Position numbers and translations under genes: made by a program
Notes under the pieces: model-generated
Databases searched by the model: none
What the model saw: only the letters and a program-made list of their open reading frames with translations
Told to the model about the DNA's origin: nothing
Shown: positions 34,061 to 46,841 of the stretch, piece by piece
Position numbering within the stretch: position 1 is the stretch's first letter
How the letters are laid out: every line of letters starts with the position of its first letter
NCBI GenBank assembly: GCA_950022655.1
Contig: OX465579.1
Span: 77,449,193-77,513,192, forward strand
DNA: 64,000 nt
Direction of reading: 5' to 3'
From: Alentia gelatinosa
Taxonomy: Eukaryota > Annelida > Polychaeta > Phyllodocida > Polynoidae

Positions 34061-37000
34061 GTTCGTATCATTTGATGGTGTATAGATGTCTCACTTACGT
34101 ATATTTTTTTCGAAATTGTGAAGGATACAATTCACGCATGTACATGATTATATAGTGGATAGTTACCAGCATCAGAAAGGACAATATGTTCTTCCAAAGG
34201 TTTTCAGGATCGAGATAGGATAATGGGTTTCATTATATAGCTTGGAAGGGCATTTCAAGTATCCGTCCTACTTGCTCTCCTATGATGGTCCTAGGACTGT
34301 TATAGTCCTAGGACATACTTTTCTTATATTAAACGCCCCTAGGACAGTGGTCAATCATGTGAGACTTTCCGAAAACTGCATTTTAAACTTAACCCTATAA
34401 TTCTCCTGCACCTCTTTTCTTAAATTCAATCCTGACATTTGTGTCCGGAATGCTTATATATTACCGTATCCCCGCACCGGGATTCGGTGCACATTCCTAC
34501 AGGCCTAGTGATAAGGTCTTAAACAAAGCCAACTAATTAAACTCGAATGATTACCTTTCATTGGGAAAATAAACACGTCAACCATTCTGGGTTTTTTTTT
34601 GTCATGCAAGGCAAGAAAGTCCTCCTCTGTTGCTGACGCAACCTCGAAGTTGAAAAAAAACAACCTGCAGAAAACATGATATTGTTATCAAACCTAGATT
34701 ACTTGTTGATCAATTATGCCTTTTACGATGGAAATGTGGTGCTTTAAAGTTTGTACATGTATCCCAAGGCCTAATATGCGAGCAATGTTATTCTATTTAG
34801 TTATAGATGTTTTGTTAACAGTGAAAACGGTTGCCATGTATATGGCGCATAGGTTACAGGATGGTTCCAAGTCTTTCATATTTTCTTTCTTATTGCTGTG
34901 AATATACATCCTGTAAAGACACAGTCATTAGTCAATCGTGTTTACAATGCAAAAAGAAAATAACCATACTTCCGATGTTGGAACGTCATTGAGAGTGTAA
35001 ATATTACCCAAGTAACGGTAATTACTTCTGAGTGGTATGAACAGAAATATGTTGTCGGTTGTAGGGATCCTCTTCAGGGCTATTCGGGAAGATAATAATC
35101 ACACCTTTTCATAATCTGTCCCACTTTTCCCGATGGCAAACCCCCGAAAATCCATAGCACAGTGCACTAGGTTGCCACTGCAACCTATACGGGAAACGGG
35201 AAACCATGATGTAGCGTCCACTTTTGTGGCGTAATGTCTGTAGCACCTGGCGTGGTGTCTCGTATTCTATTGAGTATTGAGGGAACCACTTGCATCAAAT
35301 ATTAAGACTTACTCTGGTTGACATGACCTGTTCAGATAAGTGAAGTGAAATGCACCAAGATGTAATGCTACCTTTACTCAATCACCCCAGCAGCCACAGC
35401 AAGCACGTTACCTTATCATACCCTTAATAATAACGCCGTAGGCTTAACATGGGGCACTACTTTCTAATACTAACAAAATTAGGAAATGGGGTAGGATAAA
35501 ATCTAGACTAGACGGGATTGCTTGGGTGATGGTGTAAACGTAGCATTAGGATTAGTTCTTTATTATAACGATGTAAACTTATCCTTTCGAAGCTTACGGA
35601 GGTTGGAAGTCAATTGTCTTACATTTTGACCATATGATAGACATGATATTGGATTGTATCTAAAAATAACTTTTAGTTTTATGATGAAAATTTACACACA
35701 TTGTAGAAGAGAATGTATATTTACCTTCATTCTATACATTTGATAGTTCACAGGATAAGCAATATACTGATTGTCCTCTTAAAAGCGAGTTGTGACTTTG
35801 CTTTTACCAACTAGAGTTGTGAACAAAGGATGTTGGAAGAAGTAAGGATTCATGACTATGTGAAAAGGGCAGAAGTATGTATACAGTCCTGGGCTCACTC
35901 TGTGACATTACAGGTATACGATGTGTTGTATACAAGACATACAATACATGGTAAAGCCTTTACCACCATTCTATCGCGACTAAGTATCGTCAATATAATG
36001 ATCTCTAACATAACGAGGTTGCGATGTTATGCTATATTGTATTAAAGGAAAACGCCTTCAGGTGGATATGAATACAACCTGTGTGGTGGAGCAGTCCATT
36101 TGCTCACTGCCGGTGGCTGTACGACTGTTGTGCAGCCAAAACCTGCTAAAAGCTGATAAAATATCCTTTGCCTGCTGCCCGCCGGCGTCGTCGAATGGGC
36201 CTCTATGTAAGCATGTTTGGAAGAAGCCTGGTTAAGTTGAAGTCTGGCCTATTTGTACAATACACCCTTAAATGCTTTCGATTAATATCAACTTTGCGAT
36301 TTTACTTTGTATATTGTGCAACACTGGAGCATAAAGGTATTGAGAACAGATGTCACATTGATGGCTCAGGCTATAATTTCTTATTTTTGTGTGCCTGTAA
36401 TGAAGTTACAGAATAAGTGTAACCCTTAAATATGATTTTAAAAAAACAAGATGACTTTATATTCGTGTTGTTGAAACAGACTAATGTCTTGTGGAATAGA
36501 AAGTTGGCACCTCTACATAAACGAAGGTTGTTTAATATGGAGACTGATTTAATGTGAAATATCAATAAATGGAAAATGGCCTATCATTTATTAGTCATAG
36601 GCTGTACATTTGTTGACCAATTATAGATTGCAAACTGCCCATTGTATAACAATATTGACCAATTTGGTAAATCGATCATGATATTATGTAAAGTACGTTA
36701 CTGTGAATTGTGCATCTATGACAAGCTTTTCCTAGTTTTCATTCTAGAGGGAACGGAACGAAATTTCCCCTTAAAATCAAGGTACAAAATTAACAAGAAT
36801 AAAAATGCCTTTTATCCATAGTATATATGTTTTTTTGTCATTCTACAATCTTTTCGCATCATAGTTTAAGTAAATTCTTTCGCTCTTTTTTATTTGACAA
36901 CAAGAATTGTTGCATAGTTATGTAATTTTCTTTATTTTGTCGCATTCGATTAATACTCAGCTGAATCAACATTTATTTAAATGTAGAAGATAAAAAAACT

Positions 37001-37840
37001 TTCCCAACAATTAAAAGGCCTCGATTATACTTCCAGCGAATAGCAACCTGACTTTAGTAAAAGGTTTTCTATAGATTGCAGAAGAAGGTCTTTATTTAGG
37101 TCGAATTATTTAAAGGTTATCTTGTAGTCTTCTTAAATATGTTAAGTATGCGAAAAACTCTTTATATTATTTGAGGTATCAGTTAGGAAAGTATACTTTT
37201 ATTTGCAACCTAATATATATTACAAATTATTCCTTATTTCAGGTCGCATACATGTACATTACAATTATAAATGGCATTTTTTTATGATAATTTTAAGGCA
37301 TAGTATTAAGGAAATGTATTTACTGTGGGCGAATTGATGCTATTCTCGGTTCCATGAACGTACATCAATTCACCTACAGGAAGAACGTTTCTTCATACTA
37401 CACCTTGGTTAGAGATCAATACGCTTAATGTTATTCACAGAGTACATATTGCCCCAAAATATAGCGTTTCTTCCTCATTTCACCAGATAGTGTGCCCCTT
37501 GTACACAAATAGGTCATTGAAGAAATACTCTTTCAACGACCACGGACTTAGATGTCCGTGCAATAACCAAGTTTTGACTTTCATAATTGTAAAACTAGAA
37601 TTCCCAGCAGTCATTCAGCCATACTTATAGGAATACACCTCCGATATACCTGTAGTCAATCTTTAGTAACTAGTATTGTCAACATAAACATAGCGGTAAA
37701 AATATCATTTCAGTAACAAATATTGCTAGCATAATCAGAATAGTAACAATACTCATCTTAGTCACATAAGTTTCTGAAAAACTCGCATCGGTGAGAGATA
37801 CTTTTTGGTAAATAAAATAAAAGAAATGTTTTAGTATAAT

Positions 37841-37970
37841 TATCTCACACTGGTATTATTCCCCATAGACCTAAGATTGGGGACTCGTTTTCCATGGGCG
37901 GGAAGGTAGTCTGGAAAATACTCTATGTCTAATGACATCACACACGTTAGCTAATCAGCGGGCATGGTTT
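37841..37970 (+). repeat. MITE family A, diverged partial copy
   Basis: It starts TATCTCACACTGGTATTATT, continues CATAGACCTAAGATTGGGGA, and retains ACGTTAGCTAATCAG. The right end is not recognisable. Confidence 0.5.
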
Positions 37971-38085
37971 GAGACTATATCCTCTCGTAACGCTGGTCGA
38001 ACAACTACCACAGTGACCACAATATTCCCTGCTGGAAGGGGTGGGGGGACGTGTAGGGTCAAATTATCTTTTTCTGAAATTTTGC

Positions 38086-38445
38086 ATCCTACCCCCTCCC
38101 GCCCCTCCTCCTCCTCCTCCTCCTCCTCCTCCTCCTCCTCCTCCTCCTCCTCACCCTTCCTATTACTTTTACGATGCTCATCTTCTGTCTCCTTTTTCTC
38201 TCCTCACCTCCTCCTATCCCTCCCCTCTTCCTCCTCACTCCTATATTTCCTCCTCTTCTTCTCCCCTCATATCCCTACTCCTCCTCCCCTCTTGCTCTAC
38301 ACTCCTCTCTCCTTCTGTTCTTCCTTCTACCCCTCCTTTACTTTCTTCCCCTCTTCCCCCTACCCCTCTACAGCTACACTTCCTACCCTTTTCCCCTACC
38401 CTTTCTCCCATCCATCCTCTTCAGCTCCTCTCCTCCGCCTACTCC

Positions 38446-38475
<30 letters not shown>
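38086..38475. repeat. Long polypyrimidine tract with two (CTC)n microsatellites
   Basis: About 390 bp is almost purely C and T on the plus strand. Perfect CTC/CCT runs lie at 38104-38152 and 38441-38470. The second run is inside the last coding codons of dioxygenase A, where it encodes its glutamate tail. Confidence 0.95.
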
Positions 38476-38476
<1 letters not shown>

Positions 38477-38726
38477 GACAACACTCCTCTCTGAGCTGAC
38501 CCGCATTGATATCGTTATCTTCATGGGAGCCCTCCTCCAGTGGACCCTGCAATACAGGGTAGCAGGCTGTGTTGGCGTCATAGGTCTTTGTGGACTCAGT
38601 CAGGCTCATTGAGGAGGCTCGATGCAGCAGCCGGATGCCCACTTTTGTTACCGGGGATACAGTCGCACTGGGAGCCTTATGTGCTACTGCCTGGTTGTCG
38701 GCAATGATGAAATCCCCTGGTTCCCA
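38439..38726 (-). CDS. Dioxygenase A terminal exon with poly-Glu tail
   Basis: This exon encodes 95 residues and a stop. It begins WEPGDFIIADNQAVAHKAPS, holds the second iron-ligand His, and ends in EECCQD followed by glutamates encoded by a GAG microsatellite. Confidence 0.9.
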
Positions 38727-41700
38727 CTGAAATAGAATATCAGAACGCATATGTCAAGAGTTAACCCTCATTTACGCCTTCCACTGATATCAGTACCATA
38801 TGAAATGAATACCTCATAAATCATTATTACCAGAATACCTGTAACTAGTTTATTATTACCCTTTGTTGTTCAGTATACCTTACCACTCTTTATTACCAGG
38901 AATACCTTATCACTATCTGTTGAATGTTTTTTAACTGATAAAATATACTGCTCAGGTGTTCTATTGTATATGAACATTTTGTAATGTTTTGGGATTCTTT
39001 TGTATAAATGGAATACATGGTCATAATTACTCTATTTTTGTTTGTTTGTGATCTTCATTTCTGAATTACTCTATTTTATACCGAGTGAACATTCTATTTT
39101 CCAACTAATGGACAAAACATGGTGTTGATCCAGGATTTCCAATTTGAATGATGGTTTTCTATAAGATGACACTAAAACAGACCAAAAGGCCTGGGTACCA
39201 AAAGTTCGAGAACATTTTTCAAAGCTGGATACATATGTCACGTATACATGTTTATGTTCAACTTTCATCTGATCAATGTCCTATATATATATGATTGGCT
39301 GATGTCAGAAAACGTTTTTGAAAAAGGAGGCGCCTGTAGCACCCCTCTCATAAGATCGCACACTCTCTAAGTGGTATTCTGTACAAGGTTCTCACTACGC
39401 TCTATAAGAGAAAGATTCTTAACGAATTAGGCTTAGAGCCTTGAGAATCCACTGGCCTGCCTCCCGTGCTAAACACGTACATTAGATTCCTCTAATGATG
39501 CCACCTAGTGGAAATACTAAGGCGCCCTAGTGGCTTTATTTGGACTGGAATACAGAATACCACTAGAGAGTGTGAGGTCTGCCTGCAGACCAATTATCTT
39601 TTGCACAGTGCAAAGTATTTTTGTGTATAACTGTCTTTATAGATACATGTATCTCAACATCCCCTATTGGGGAGAATACTGCTGCTTTCAGTGGGTCCAT
39701 TGTTCATGCTGATGTTACCCTGAAAGGCTTATCCTACCCTACACAATAGAGCCACCTGTTGATTTTCAAATACTGATAATTATTAATTCAAACCGGTTCC
39801 GTGTGGTTTATTCCAAAGAACCAGAACCCCTGGAAAGCTTACTCACGGCCGTTCAGTGTTGCGCCTATGGGAAGAACTCGTGGCTAGCCTTGTTTGCACG
39901 ATACAGGAGAGGTGGAATTCCGGTTACCCATTCGACACATGGAAACAGTGGCGTGGGTATATCTTCGCCCCGGGTGCCACGGTACATTATTAGCATTATT
40001 AACCTTTCCAGGGGTTCTGGTTCTTTGTTTATTCTAATACCAGATGAGTGAAATATAATGTGTTGTCTAGTTTGACCTATCCCACTAATTGAAATATACC
40101 AATTCACATTTGCTTGATTTGTATAGGAAATATATTGAAATAATGGTTTTAGAAATAAATACAATAGTCCTCTTAGCATTTTAATATAGATGATTGAATT
40201 TATGGACTCGATCTTTATTTCAGCTACTCTGTATTAAATCATTAACTTTATGCATACCTTATGTTTATATATATGTTTTCCGTGATCTCTCTCAAGGTGG
40301 CGTTCAACCTCTTTGAAAATAGCCACTGTATTTTTCCATGGGGTGCGTTGTCGAAGTGGGCTACCATGGTCAAGGACGTATTGCTTAGTTCCACCAGTGT
40401 ACACAGTTAGAGTCTGGAATTATTAGAATTTACAAGCTATAGTGATTGCTTACTAAAGTTGCCTGCAGCTTAAATGCCCTATTAATAAATAATGGAGAGA
40501 TTTAGTTCCATGCAGGATGAGAGTACCTTATGCCAATACTTATATACTACTGGTGTATTTTCATTTAATTCTGAACATTCTAGGTCTTGATATAAAACAG
40601 GCTTATTAAGGCCAAAAATATTTATTTATGTCGCCCCTAGTATTTTTCCCAAAGATACAGCGAACTTGATATAGCGAACGCGTACCCAATGCGTACCCAA
40701 TGCCCATGGAGTATTATTTTTTTAAACTAACTCAATGGGTGATGATGTCACAAACATTAGCCAATTAGTCAGTGATAGGGATGAGAGAAAATCTGAACCA
40801 CACTTCATCCAAAGCTACTGAAATTATGCAATTTGTTTTGGTTTGCTATATAATACCACTGACAGTACTCCGCAACCAAAATTTATGGCATGTCTTTCAG
40901 CAGCTACAGATATCAATGCAGTTCCTTCTTAGTTATTCTCATTTAGGATATTGTTTTATATGAATTGATAATGATAAGATGTATAATCAATTAGTTGGCA
41001 ATACATACCCGCCGGTTGGTAGTCGGGTGGCTGTAAATGAGGGGTTTTATCACCTCTGTTACTGCAGCTGATGGACGAGACGCAATGAACAGTCTCTCCC
41101 AGAAATCACATACATAAGGGGGGAGGTCTTCTACTGCACTGTAGAGTGAAGTAAACCCTGCACAGAAAGACCACAGCAATAAAAGCGGGGACTGTTGTAA
41201 ATAAGTCAACACACTTCCGAAGATATTTCAGAGTTGCAGCCTGGGTATAAATCGCATTACAGCCAATGTTTTGTCATAATATAGCTGGGTATAGCCCGAA
41301 TGTTGCAGTTAGCAGATATTGTGACACTTAAAATCATCATAAATCAAATCCTTGAAATTTCAGATATCAATTATGTACCTGAATACTTGCATCGTTGTAT
41401 ATTTACAAATACAGGAACATATCTTAAAATAAAATGTTCATTTGACACATGGTGTATGCTGGAGACTTTAAAGTACCATAGAGCCACAAGAACATAGCAT
41501 CATAAATGTTTCATAGAACATACCATCATAAATGTCTCATTTCTGATATAATTTTTCATTACGTACTGCTAATATTAAATAACATTTCGAATATTATGGT
41601 TAACATTCTTTTACCATTCAGTAGACGACTTGTGTAGATATATCCAAGTAGGATATATCTAATATAGATAATATGAATTCGAAGATATGCAATTTAGGCC

Positions 41701-41892
41701 TTAAATGAGATCAAGGCCTTAATGTGACTTCATATGTATGCTATGAGTTCAACAAAAAGAAAGCAGTCCCTCTTCTTGGAGTCATGGTTTCTCCACATAC
41801 TTTTCTCGCTCTTCCTCTCTGTTTAGATTTCTTTTCTTTTCCTCCCTCTCATTCTCCTGCTCTCTCATTTTATCTCCCGCTTTTTCACCCTC

Positions 41893-41956
<64 letters not shown>

Positions 41957-43467
41957 ACTCCCTCTCTCTCTCTAACACCTTGCCTATATTTCACATCATT
42001 TAACAGGAGCCTCACATCACACTTACATGTGTCGGCTGATCTCTTGGAGGAAACCTTGATCATGTGGAAGAGGGAGTGACTTGCCACCTTTTTAGCAAGA
42101 CCACCATCAATATGCCAGCTCAACCTGTGGCTTGCACCATTTCCTACAGAGTGTTCATTGGAGACACGGAACAACTTGGGGTGTTCCTGAGAAGGGTGTA
42201 GTTTGAAGGTGACAAGCAGCGGCCCGAACCACTCCGCGATCTCTGTGTGCCGCTGACCAGGAATCACCCCCTGGTCCTTGAAGATGAGCATTCTGTATGC
42301 AATTGGATTAAAGTGAATAATGATTCACAAAAAAACACCATTTCATTAGACAATTTTTATATGTTTGAATTTACTTATAAAATAGAATGGAATAATGGAG
42401 TAATGTAGGAAGTTATAGTCATGTAATGTGGTGTTGATGTGTAGTCTGCAGCTAGAGTATTATTTACTAGTGATGTTGTCATCTATCCTTCTTAATGAGT
42501 TGCCAGTGGTTTTTTTTAAATTGTTTTTATTAAGCACACAATTCACCCCATGGGGTGGTCTCCCATTATGGCTCACATTCATCAGCCAGGCTGTTTGTAC
42601 ATTTCTGCTTTGCCTTCTTATACCATTACAGGATAGAGTAGAACAATATGAGGTGATATGATTATGCGATGTGACCAAGCACTTTTACTAGTTTTGCAGA
42701 CAAGAAGAGGGGAGGGGAGTTTCTGTGTCAATTGCTATACTAAGTCTTCCGTATCAATGGTTGAGTGCGGATTGCCCTTTTAAAGGCTGTTTTCCTGTAT
42801 TTTGGGGCTTGCTTATGAAATTAACTTTTCGGTCGATGTTTTTTAAATAAGGTTTTTGATCTAGAGCGCAATGATCGGGGCTCCTCCATTATGCTTGATC
42901 TGTTGTCAGGTGTGTCTGTGCAGTGAGAAAATCCTGCATGTTGGGTTACTCCTATATCGCTTCACAAGATCCGAGCCATGTTACAAACTTCCCATAAGGA
43001 GTAAGAATGTGTGATAAGGTAAATAACATGGAGCATTCATGTAATACATTTTAAATACTTGATATGCAAAATCGATAACAATCGATAATTTCACTCACCG
43101 ATGTCCGCAGTGGGCGACATGGGCTATGCGTGTGTAAACGGTCAATTCGATGTATGTTTTAACTAGTATTAGAATAGTGCCCAGGACACCAGGTGGTACA
43201 TGGTAGGTCCCCCTACTTAATATTTGACAAAGCTTTCTGATGGGAAGCCCTTATACTTACTGGTGTTCGGCGACATCGCTCTTGATCTTTTCAATGAGGT
43301 GTGGCGGAATGTAGCCATGAAGCTGGATGCCCCTCACTTCAGCTCCCAGTTTACCTGGGGTGAGTGTGTAACCAGTTTGCACCTCATCTGGCAATGTCTC
43401 TGTGTGACTCAGCCGATCATTCGCTTGCCGAATAAAGATGACTGCCCATATCACTGGCGACAGCAGT
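38439..43467 (-). CDS. TauD/TfdA-family 2-oxoglutarate dioxygenase, paralog A (first exon not found)
   Basis: Five exons (43261-43467, 42027-42292, 41009-41157, 40258-40413, 38439-38726) join with matching phases to 354 visible residues. Family enzymes bind Fe(II) with a His-x-Asp...His triad and couple 2-oxoglutarate decarboxylation to substrate hydroxylation. Here SWHIDGG gives the His and Asp (visible residues 129 and 131), NQAVAHKAP the second His (275), and GIRLLHR the arginines near 292-295 that would hold 2-oxoglutarate. Other family marks are KLGAEVRGI, LIFKDQGVI, ADTWFTS (only across the exon 2/3 splice) and WEPGDFIIADN. A hydrophobic stretch opens the first visible exon. The tail ends in at least ten glutamates. 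The substrate is unknown; BBOX1 and TMLHE are the known animal relatives, but nothing here identifies it as either. Confidence 0.88.
38727..40257. other. Dioxygenase A intron before the terminal exon
   Basis: A short inverted repeat lies at about 39810-40030 (CAAAGAACCAGAACCCCTGG and CCAGGGGTTCTGGTTCTTTG). A 16-bp version of the nearby pattern GTGGTATTCTG / CAGAATACCAC brackets 39370-39565. No coding feature was recognised. Confidence 0.6.
40258..40413 (-). CDS. Dioxygenase A exon 4 of those visible
   Basis: This 156-bp phase-0 exon reads TLTVYTGGTKQYVLDHGSPL through HLERDHGKHIYKHK. The acceptor is ttccag and the donor gtatgc. Confidence 0.88.
40627..40955 (+). repeat. MITE family A, subfamily I, copy 2
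   Basis: It begins near CGCCCCTAGTATTTTTCCC, with CAATGCCCATGGAGTATT and CTCAATGGGTGATGATGTC, then GATAGGGATGAGAGA, then the subfamily I extension ending near ATGCAGTTCCTTCTTAG. It lies in an intron of dioxygenase A. Confidence 0.75.
41009..41157 (-). CDS. Dioxygenase A exon 3 of those visible
   Basis: This 149-bp exon encodes FTSLYSAVEDLPPYVCDFWE and PLIYSHPTTNRR. The first two bases complete the Trp of DTWF. It is two codons longer than in paralog B. Confidence 0.9.
41158..42026. other. Dioxygenase A intron with (CT)n microsatellite
   Basis: A CT run of about 58 bp lies at 41896-41953. Two short tandem copies of ATAGAACATACCATCATAAATG-like sequence lie near 41490-41540. Confidence 0.8.
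42027..42292 (-). CDS. Dioxygenase A exon with iron-binding HxD
   Basis: This 266-bp exon begins with the base completing Gln and reads MLIFKDQGVIPGQRHTEIAE, then WFGPL and SWHIDGGLAKK. The donor is gtaagt. A (CT)n microsatellite lies just inside the next intron. Confidence 0.9.
42293..43260. other. Dioxygenase A intron, no feature
   Basis: No element or gene recognised. Confidence 0.5.
43261..43467 (-). CDS. Dioxygenase A, first visible exon
   Basis: This 207-bp exon follows a ttgcag acceptor and ends at CACCA|gtaagt. It encodes LLSPVIWAVIFIRQAND, then YTLTPGKLGAEVRGIQLHG, the N-terminal TauD pattern. It starts with the third base of a codon, so an upstream exon must exist. Confidence 0.85.
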
Positions 43468-43949
43468 CTGCAAATGAATAAATACACCCTCTGTATATGA
43501 CACTTTGCTGAAAAGACTGCAATAAATCTTATGTCAACTTACTTAAAGAATTTGTCTTACATAAAGGATCTGTCCTTGAAAATAATTACAGGGTGGAACC
43601 TTTCCAATAGGATGTTTCAATGTTCATGAATCATGGATTCAGAGTATAACTATGGACCAATGCTATTCCTTAATTTCCTTTTAATAGTGAGCATGACAAA
43701 TCTTTTTCATGAAGATAATGTACTGTATTAAGGTTTGGGAACAATGTGGAAGGAATAAGGAAGTAAAATCTGAATGATGATACAGGTATAATCAGGAGAA
43801 TATATATCAAGCATATGTAAATCTTAAGTGATGTGTGTTAGAATGAGCTCTTTGTAGAGACAGTATAATGATCCCACAACTCTAGATATTGCAGATCATA
43901 GTGTGAACTACAGAAACCACCCAGCTGTTCTCAAGAGGTTGCTTAAGCG

Positions 43950-44900
43950 GCTATTCCACCAAAAAGGCTCCCCGCAGGCGGGTTTTTACCCTCCAGCCGG
44001 CGTCGGCCACCGGGGCCGGCCACCCGGCCGCCCCATAACCTCTAAATTTTCCAAGCTCTTCCACCAAATCGACCTCCCGATGACCAACAGATGCACACAC
44101 ACTGCCCAGCGAACGCCCTGACAGCAGCACCACCATGTGCCTCGGCCGGCCGGCCCCGCCGTGGCTGTAGACACACAGTGGGTTTGCTAATGCTGTCTGG
44201 TGGACGTTGGCGGCACTAACGCGCAAGCCGAGTTCCCCATTTATTTGAAAGGCGGCGCGCCGAGCGGTTCTCCCTACACAAAGACGCTCAGACTGTGCAA
44301 AACCAAGTAATCGACCGGAGCCGTGCGCTGCCACCTTGGGATTTGTACAGGAGCACTGATAGCTTGTCAAATAACGGCAAAATACTGCAGTAAACTGAAC
44401 AATGAAGGTAAATAAACATGAGGCTTGATGTTATCAATGTGTGTATTTGACTCTGGCGCTAAAATTCTGCCCAAACTGCTGCAACTGTCCGATCTTTTGG
44501 TCTACACTGTTGGGGATAGCCGCTCACAGGGGCTGCGCATTCCATGTTGACGATATACATGTGTCATGGTATATGCGGGCGAGCGGTCAACGTAGACCCC
44601 AGGAAAGCTCACGGCGTCGCACTGGGCATACCTCTCAGGGTATTTCGGCACCCTGAGAGGTATGCCCAGTGCAGTGGTGCAGGCCGGCCATCAAAACAGT
44701 ATTCCGTTGGCGGTGGATTGCGGGAGGCATTTTATAAGTTTGTGCTCATAACGCCCTGCCGCCCGGCTGGCCTGCTTCAATGTTCTTGGTCACAAGTTGG
44801 TGGAACAGCTTTGAAATGAGTTCTTGGCCTCCGCCGGCCGCCGGCAGGGCCGGCTGTGCAGAAGTTATTTGACATTATGAGCTGTTCCACCAAACAGATT
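43950..44900 (+). repeat. Non-autonomous repeat family C, near full-length GC-rich copy
   Basis: It is bounded by GCTATTCCACCAAAA on the left and TGTTCCACCAAACAG on the right, with further TTCCACCAA / TTGGTGGAA motifs inside. The interior has GGTGGACGTTGGCGGCACTA, GGGATTTGTACAGGAGC and AATGAAGGTAAATAAACATG. A perfect 22-bp hairpin with an 8-nt loop lies at 44620-44671. It is much more GC-rich than its surroundings. No coding capacity is visible. Confidence 0.7.
44620..44671. repeat. Perfect 22-bp stem hairpin
   Basis: CACTGGGCATACCTCTCAGG on the left is followed, after an 8-nt loop, by its exact complement CCTGAGAGGTATGCCCAGTG. Confidence 0.95.
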
Positions 44901-46571
44901 ATTGCTGCCGGGGCGGGATTTGGGCCGCCATCTGAACCCGACGACCAACAGGCGACCTCAAGGTGCCTGGCCAGGGCTTGCGCTACCGCTTTACCATGAT
45001 TGGAATATCCTGAGGAATGTTATGGAGATGAACAACACTGAACTATAGGAACTTATTGAGCTGAATGAATGGACTTTCGACGTTGGTCTTGCACACTGGA
45101 CTTCATTCTAAGACTTGTATGGACGTTGACCTGACTTTGGCCGATTGTGTATTGCTTAGAGTGTGATTATGAACCATGAAGATCCCTGGAAGCTCTACAC
45201 TAACGGTTCCACCCATGGACCACACTGAGCTACTAGGCTGAGACTGATATCAAATCGGTGACGTCTAATTATAAAACATGTCTAAATGTATGTGGTATTA
45301 TAATACAAAAAAAAGTCAATTGTTGTTAATGTATTCTATAGGGTACTTAGGCCAAAGACATGTTATATTGATAATTGTAAGCGCTTATATGCAGAGTGTA
45401 GTTAAATTGATCAATACATATTGTTTCGATCCTCTTTATTTTGTCATATTTCAATGAAATCTCAGTTAGAGCAAAACCTGTTCAAAGCATTTTTTTGATT
45501 AGAAATATAGAATAACAAAGACCAAGACCCCCCTTTGAGGTGGAAGGTTTTTGGTAAAGTCTTTCTTTGTACAGCTGTCATCTTTCATAGATCTCTTTAG
45601 GGCTTGAGAAAATATATTGTAATATTATAAATATTTATTATTATTATCTTGCCTGTATTGGTAATGTTAGATTATCCTGACCGCTAATCATACCTCACAT
45701 ATTGTATCATTTACATAGCAGATGATAAGCGTTGGATAGAGATCAGTGCTAATATTCACAGACAGACTTGAACACACGTATCTGTAGCTTCAGGGGAAAA
45801 TACTTTCTTAACCCCTTCTAGGCGAGTAGGTAGGAAGCTATACTGTATCTACAGAGTGAAGATGCAGGCAGTTGGAGGGCGAGAATGCTTTCAGGCATTC
45901 ACTGAAGTTTCACTTGTCGCGTGACAATAAGAACCTCATCATTGCTATGGATGAATTCTTTTATTAATATATTGATTTCCATAGCTTAAACATTCTCAAA
46001 ATTCATCTTGAATGACTTCTAGCATTTTCGCCTAATAACGTCTGTGGGCAAAATCCTTCTGAACACAACTTTTACAAGTTGCGATATGTCACGCGCGATG
46101 ATATGTGTACTTTTTTTTAATGATATTGTATGTATATTTTGGTGCTCCACCACCGCAACACCTCAAGATCTACTGCCGACATATCACGGCATATCACGAT
46201 CTATCGCGACAAGAACCCAGCACAGGAGCTCAACTTCCAACCAGGCCGATGCACCATGGCAAATATGCCCGTGATTACTCAAAATATCGCAAGACTTATC
46301 AAGACAACTAAATCGTGACAGATCTCGATGTATCTTGTGTATTGGTGGAAGAGGCCCTTTAAGCAACCAGCTCGCTGATGCACCTACATAAATAGTTTTC
46401 TCAATCTGATAGCATTCCACATTTTAGTGTGGGTCCGATTATTAGCTTCAACTTGGGTTTCTCATCTAGGTAAAATTAAGGAACGGAAAATATCTGGGGT
46501 CATTGATAAAATATCGCTGTAGTGCTTGTTTTCATGTCCCACTGTTCCTCCTTCTCCTCCTCCTCTTTCTT
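44901..46571. other. Intergenic between dioxygenase A and B
   Basis: No gene recognised. It should contain the paralog A promoter, its missing first exon (anywhere above 43467) and the paralog B 3' end. Confidence 0.5.
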
Positions 46572-46841
46572 CTACAACTCTTCTTCATCTTCACAACACT
46601 CCTCCCTGAGCTCTGCTGGGTTGGCATCATAATCTTCCTGAAAGCCCTCCTCCAGCGGGCCCTGCTCCACAGGGTAGCAAGCTGTGTATGGGTCATAGTT
46701 CTTTGTGGATGCAGACGGACTCTCCGCACAGGCTCGGTGCAGCAGCCGGAGGCCCACCTTTGCTATCGGGGTTGCAGTTGCGTAAGGAGCCTTGTGGGCC
46801 ACAGCCTGATTGTCCACGATCATGAAATCCCCTGGGTCCCA
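46572..46841 (-). CDS. Dioxygenase B terminal exon
   Basis: It encodes 89 residues and a stop, starting WDPGDFMIVDNQAVAHKAPY and ending EECCEDEEEL. The trinucleotide-rich sequence just past the stop is the counterpart of the expanded repeat in paralog A. Confidence 0.9.
   Translation of the reverse strand, partial: WDPGDFMIVDNQAVAHKAPYATATPIAKVGLRLLHRACAESPSASTKNYDPYTACYPVEQGPLEEGFQEDYDANPAELREECCEDEEEL

Larger units (their letters stand above)
33303..38085. other. Intergenic between MMACHC and dioxygenase A
   Basis: No exon of a recognisable family is visible on either strand. It contains a SINE-like segment at 33957 and a diverged MITE at 37841. Confidence 0.5.

Noticed and set aside
37932..38612. 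Ser/Pro/Leu-rich plus-strand frames
   Set aside because: They arise from the polypyrimidine tract; the real gene is the minus-strand end of dioxygenase A.
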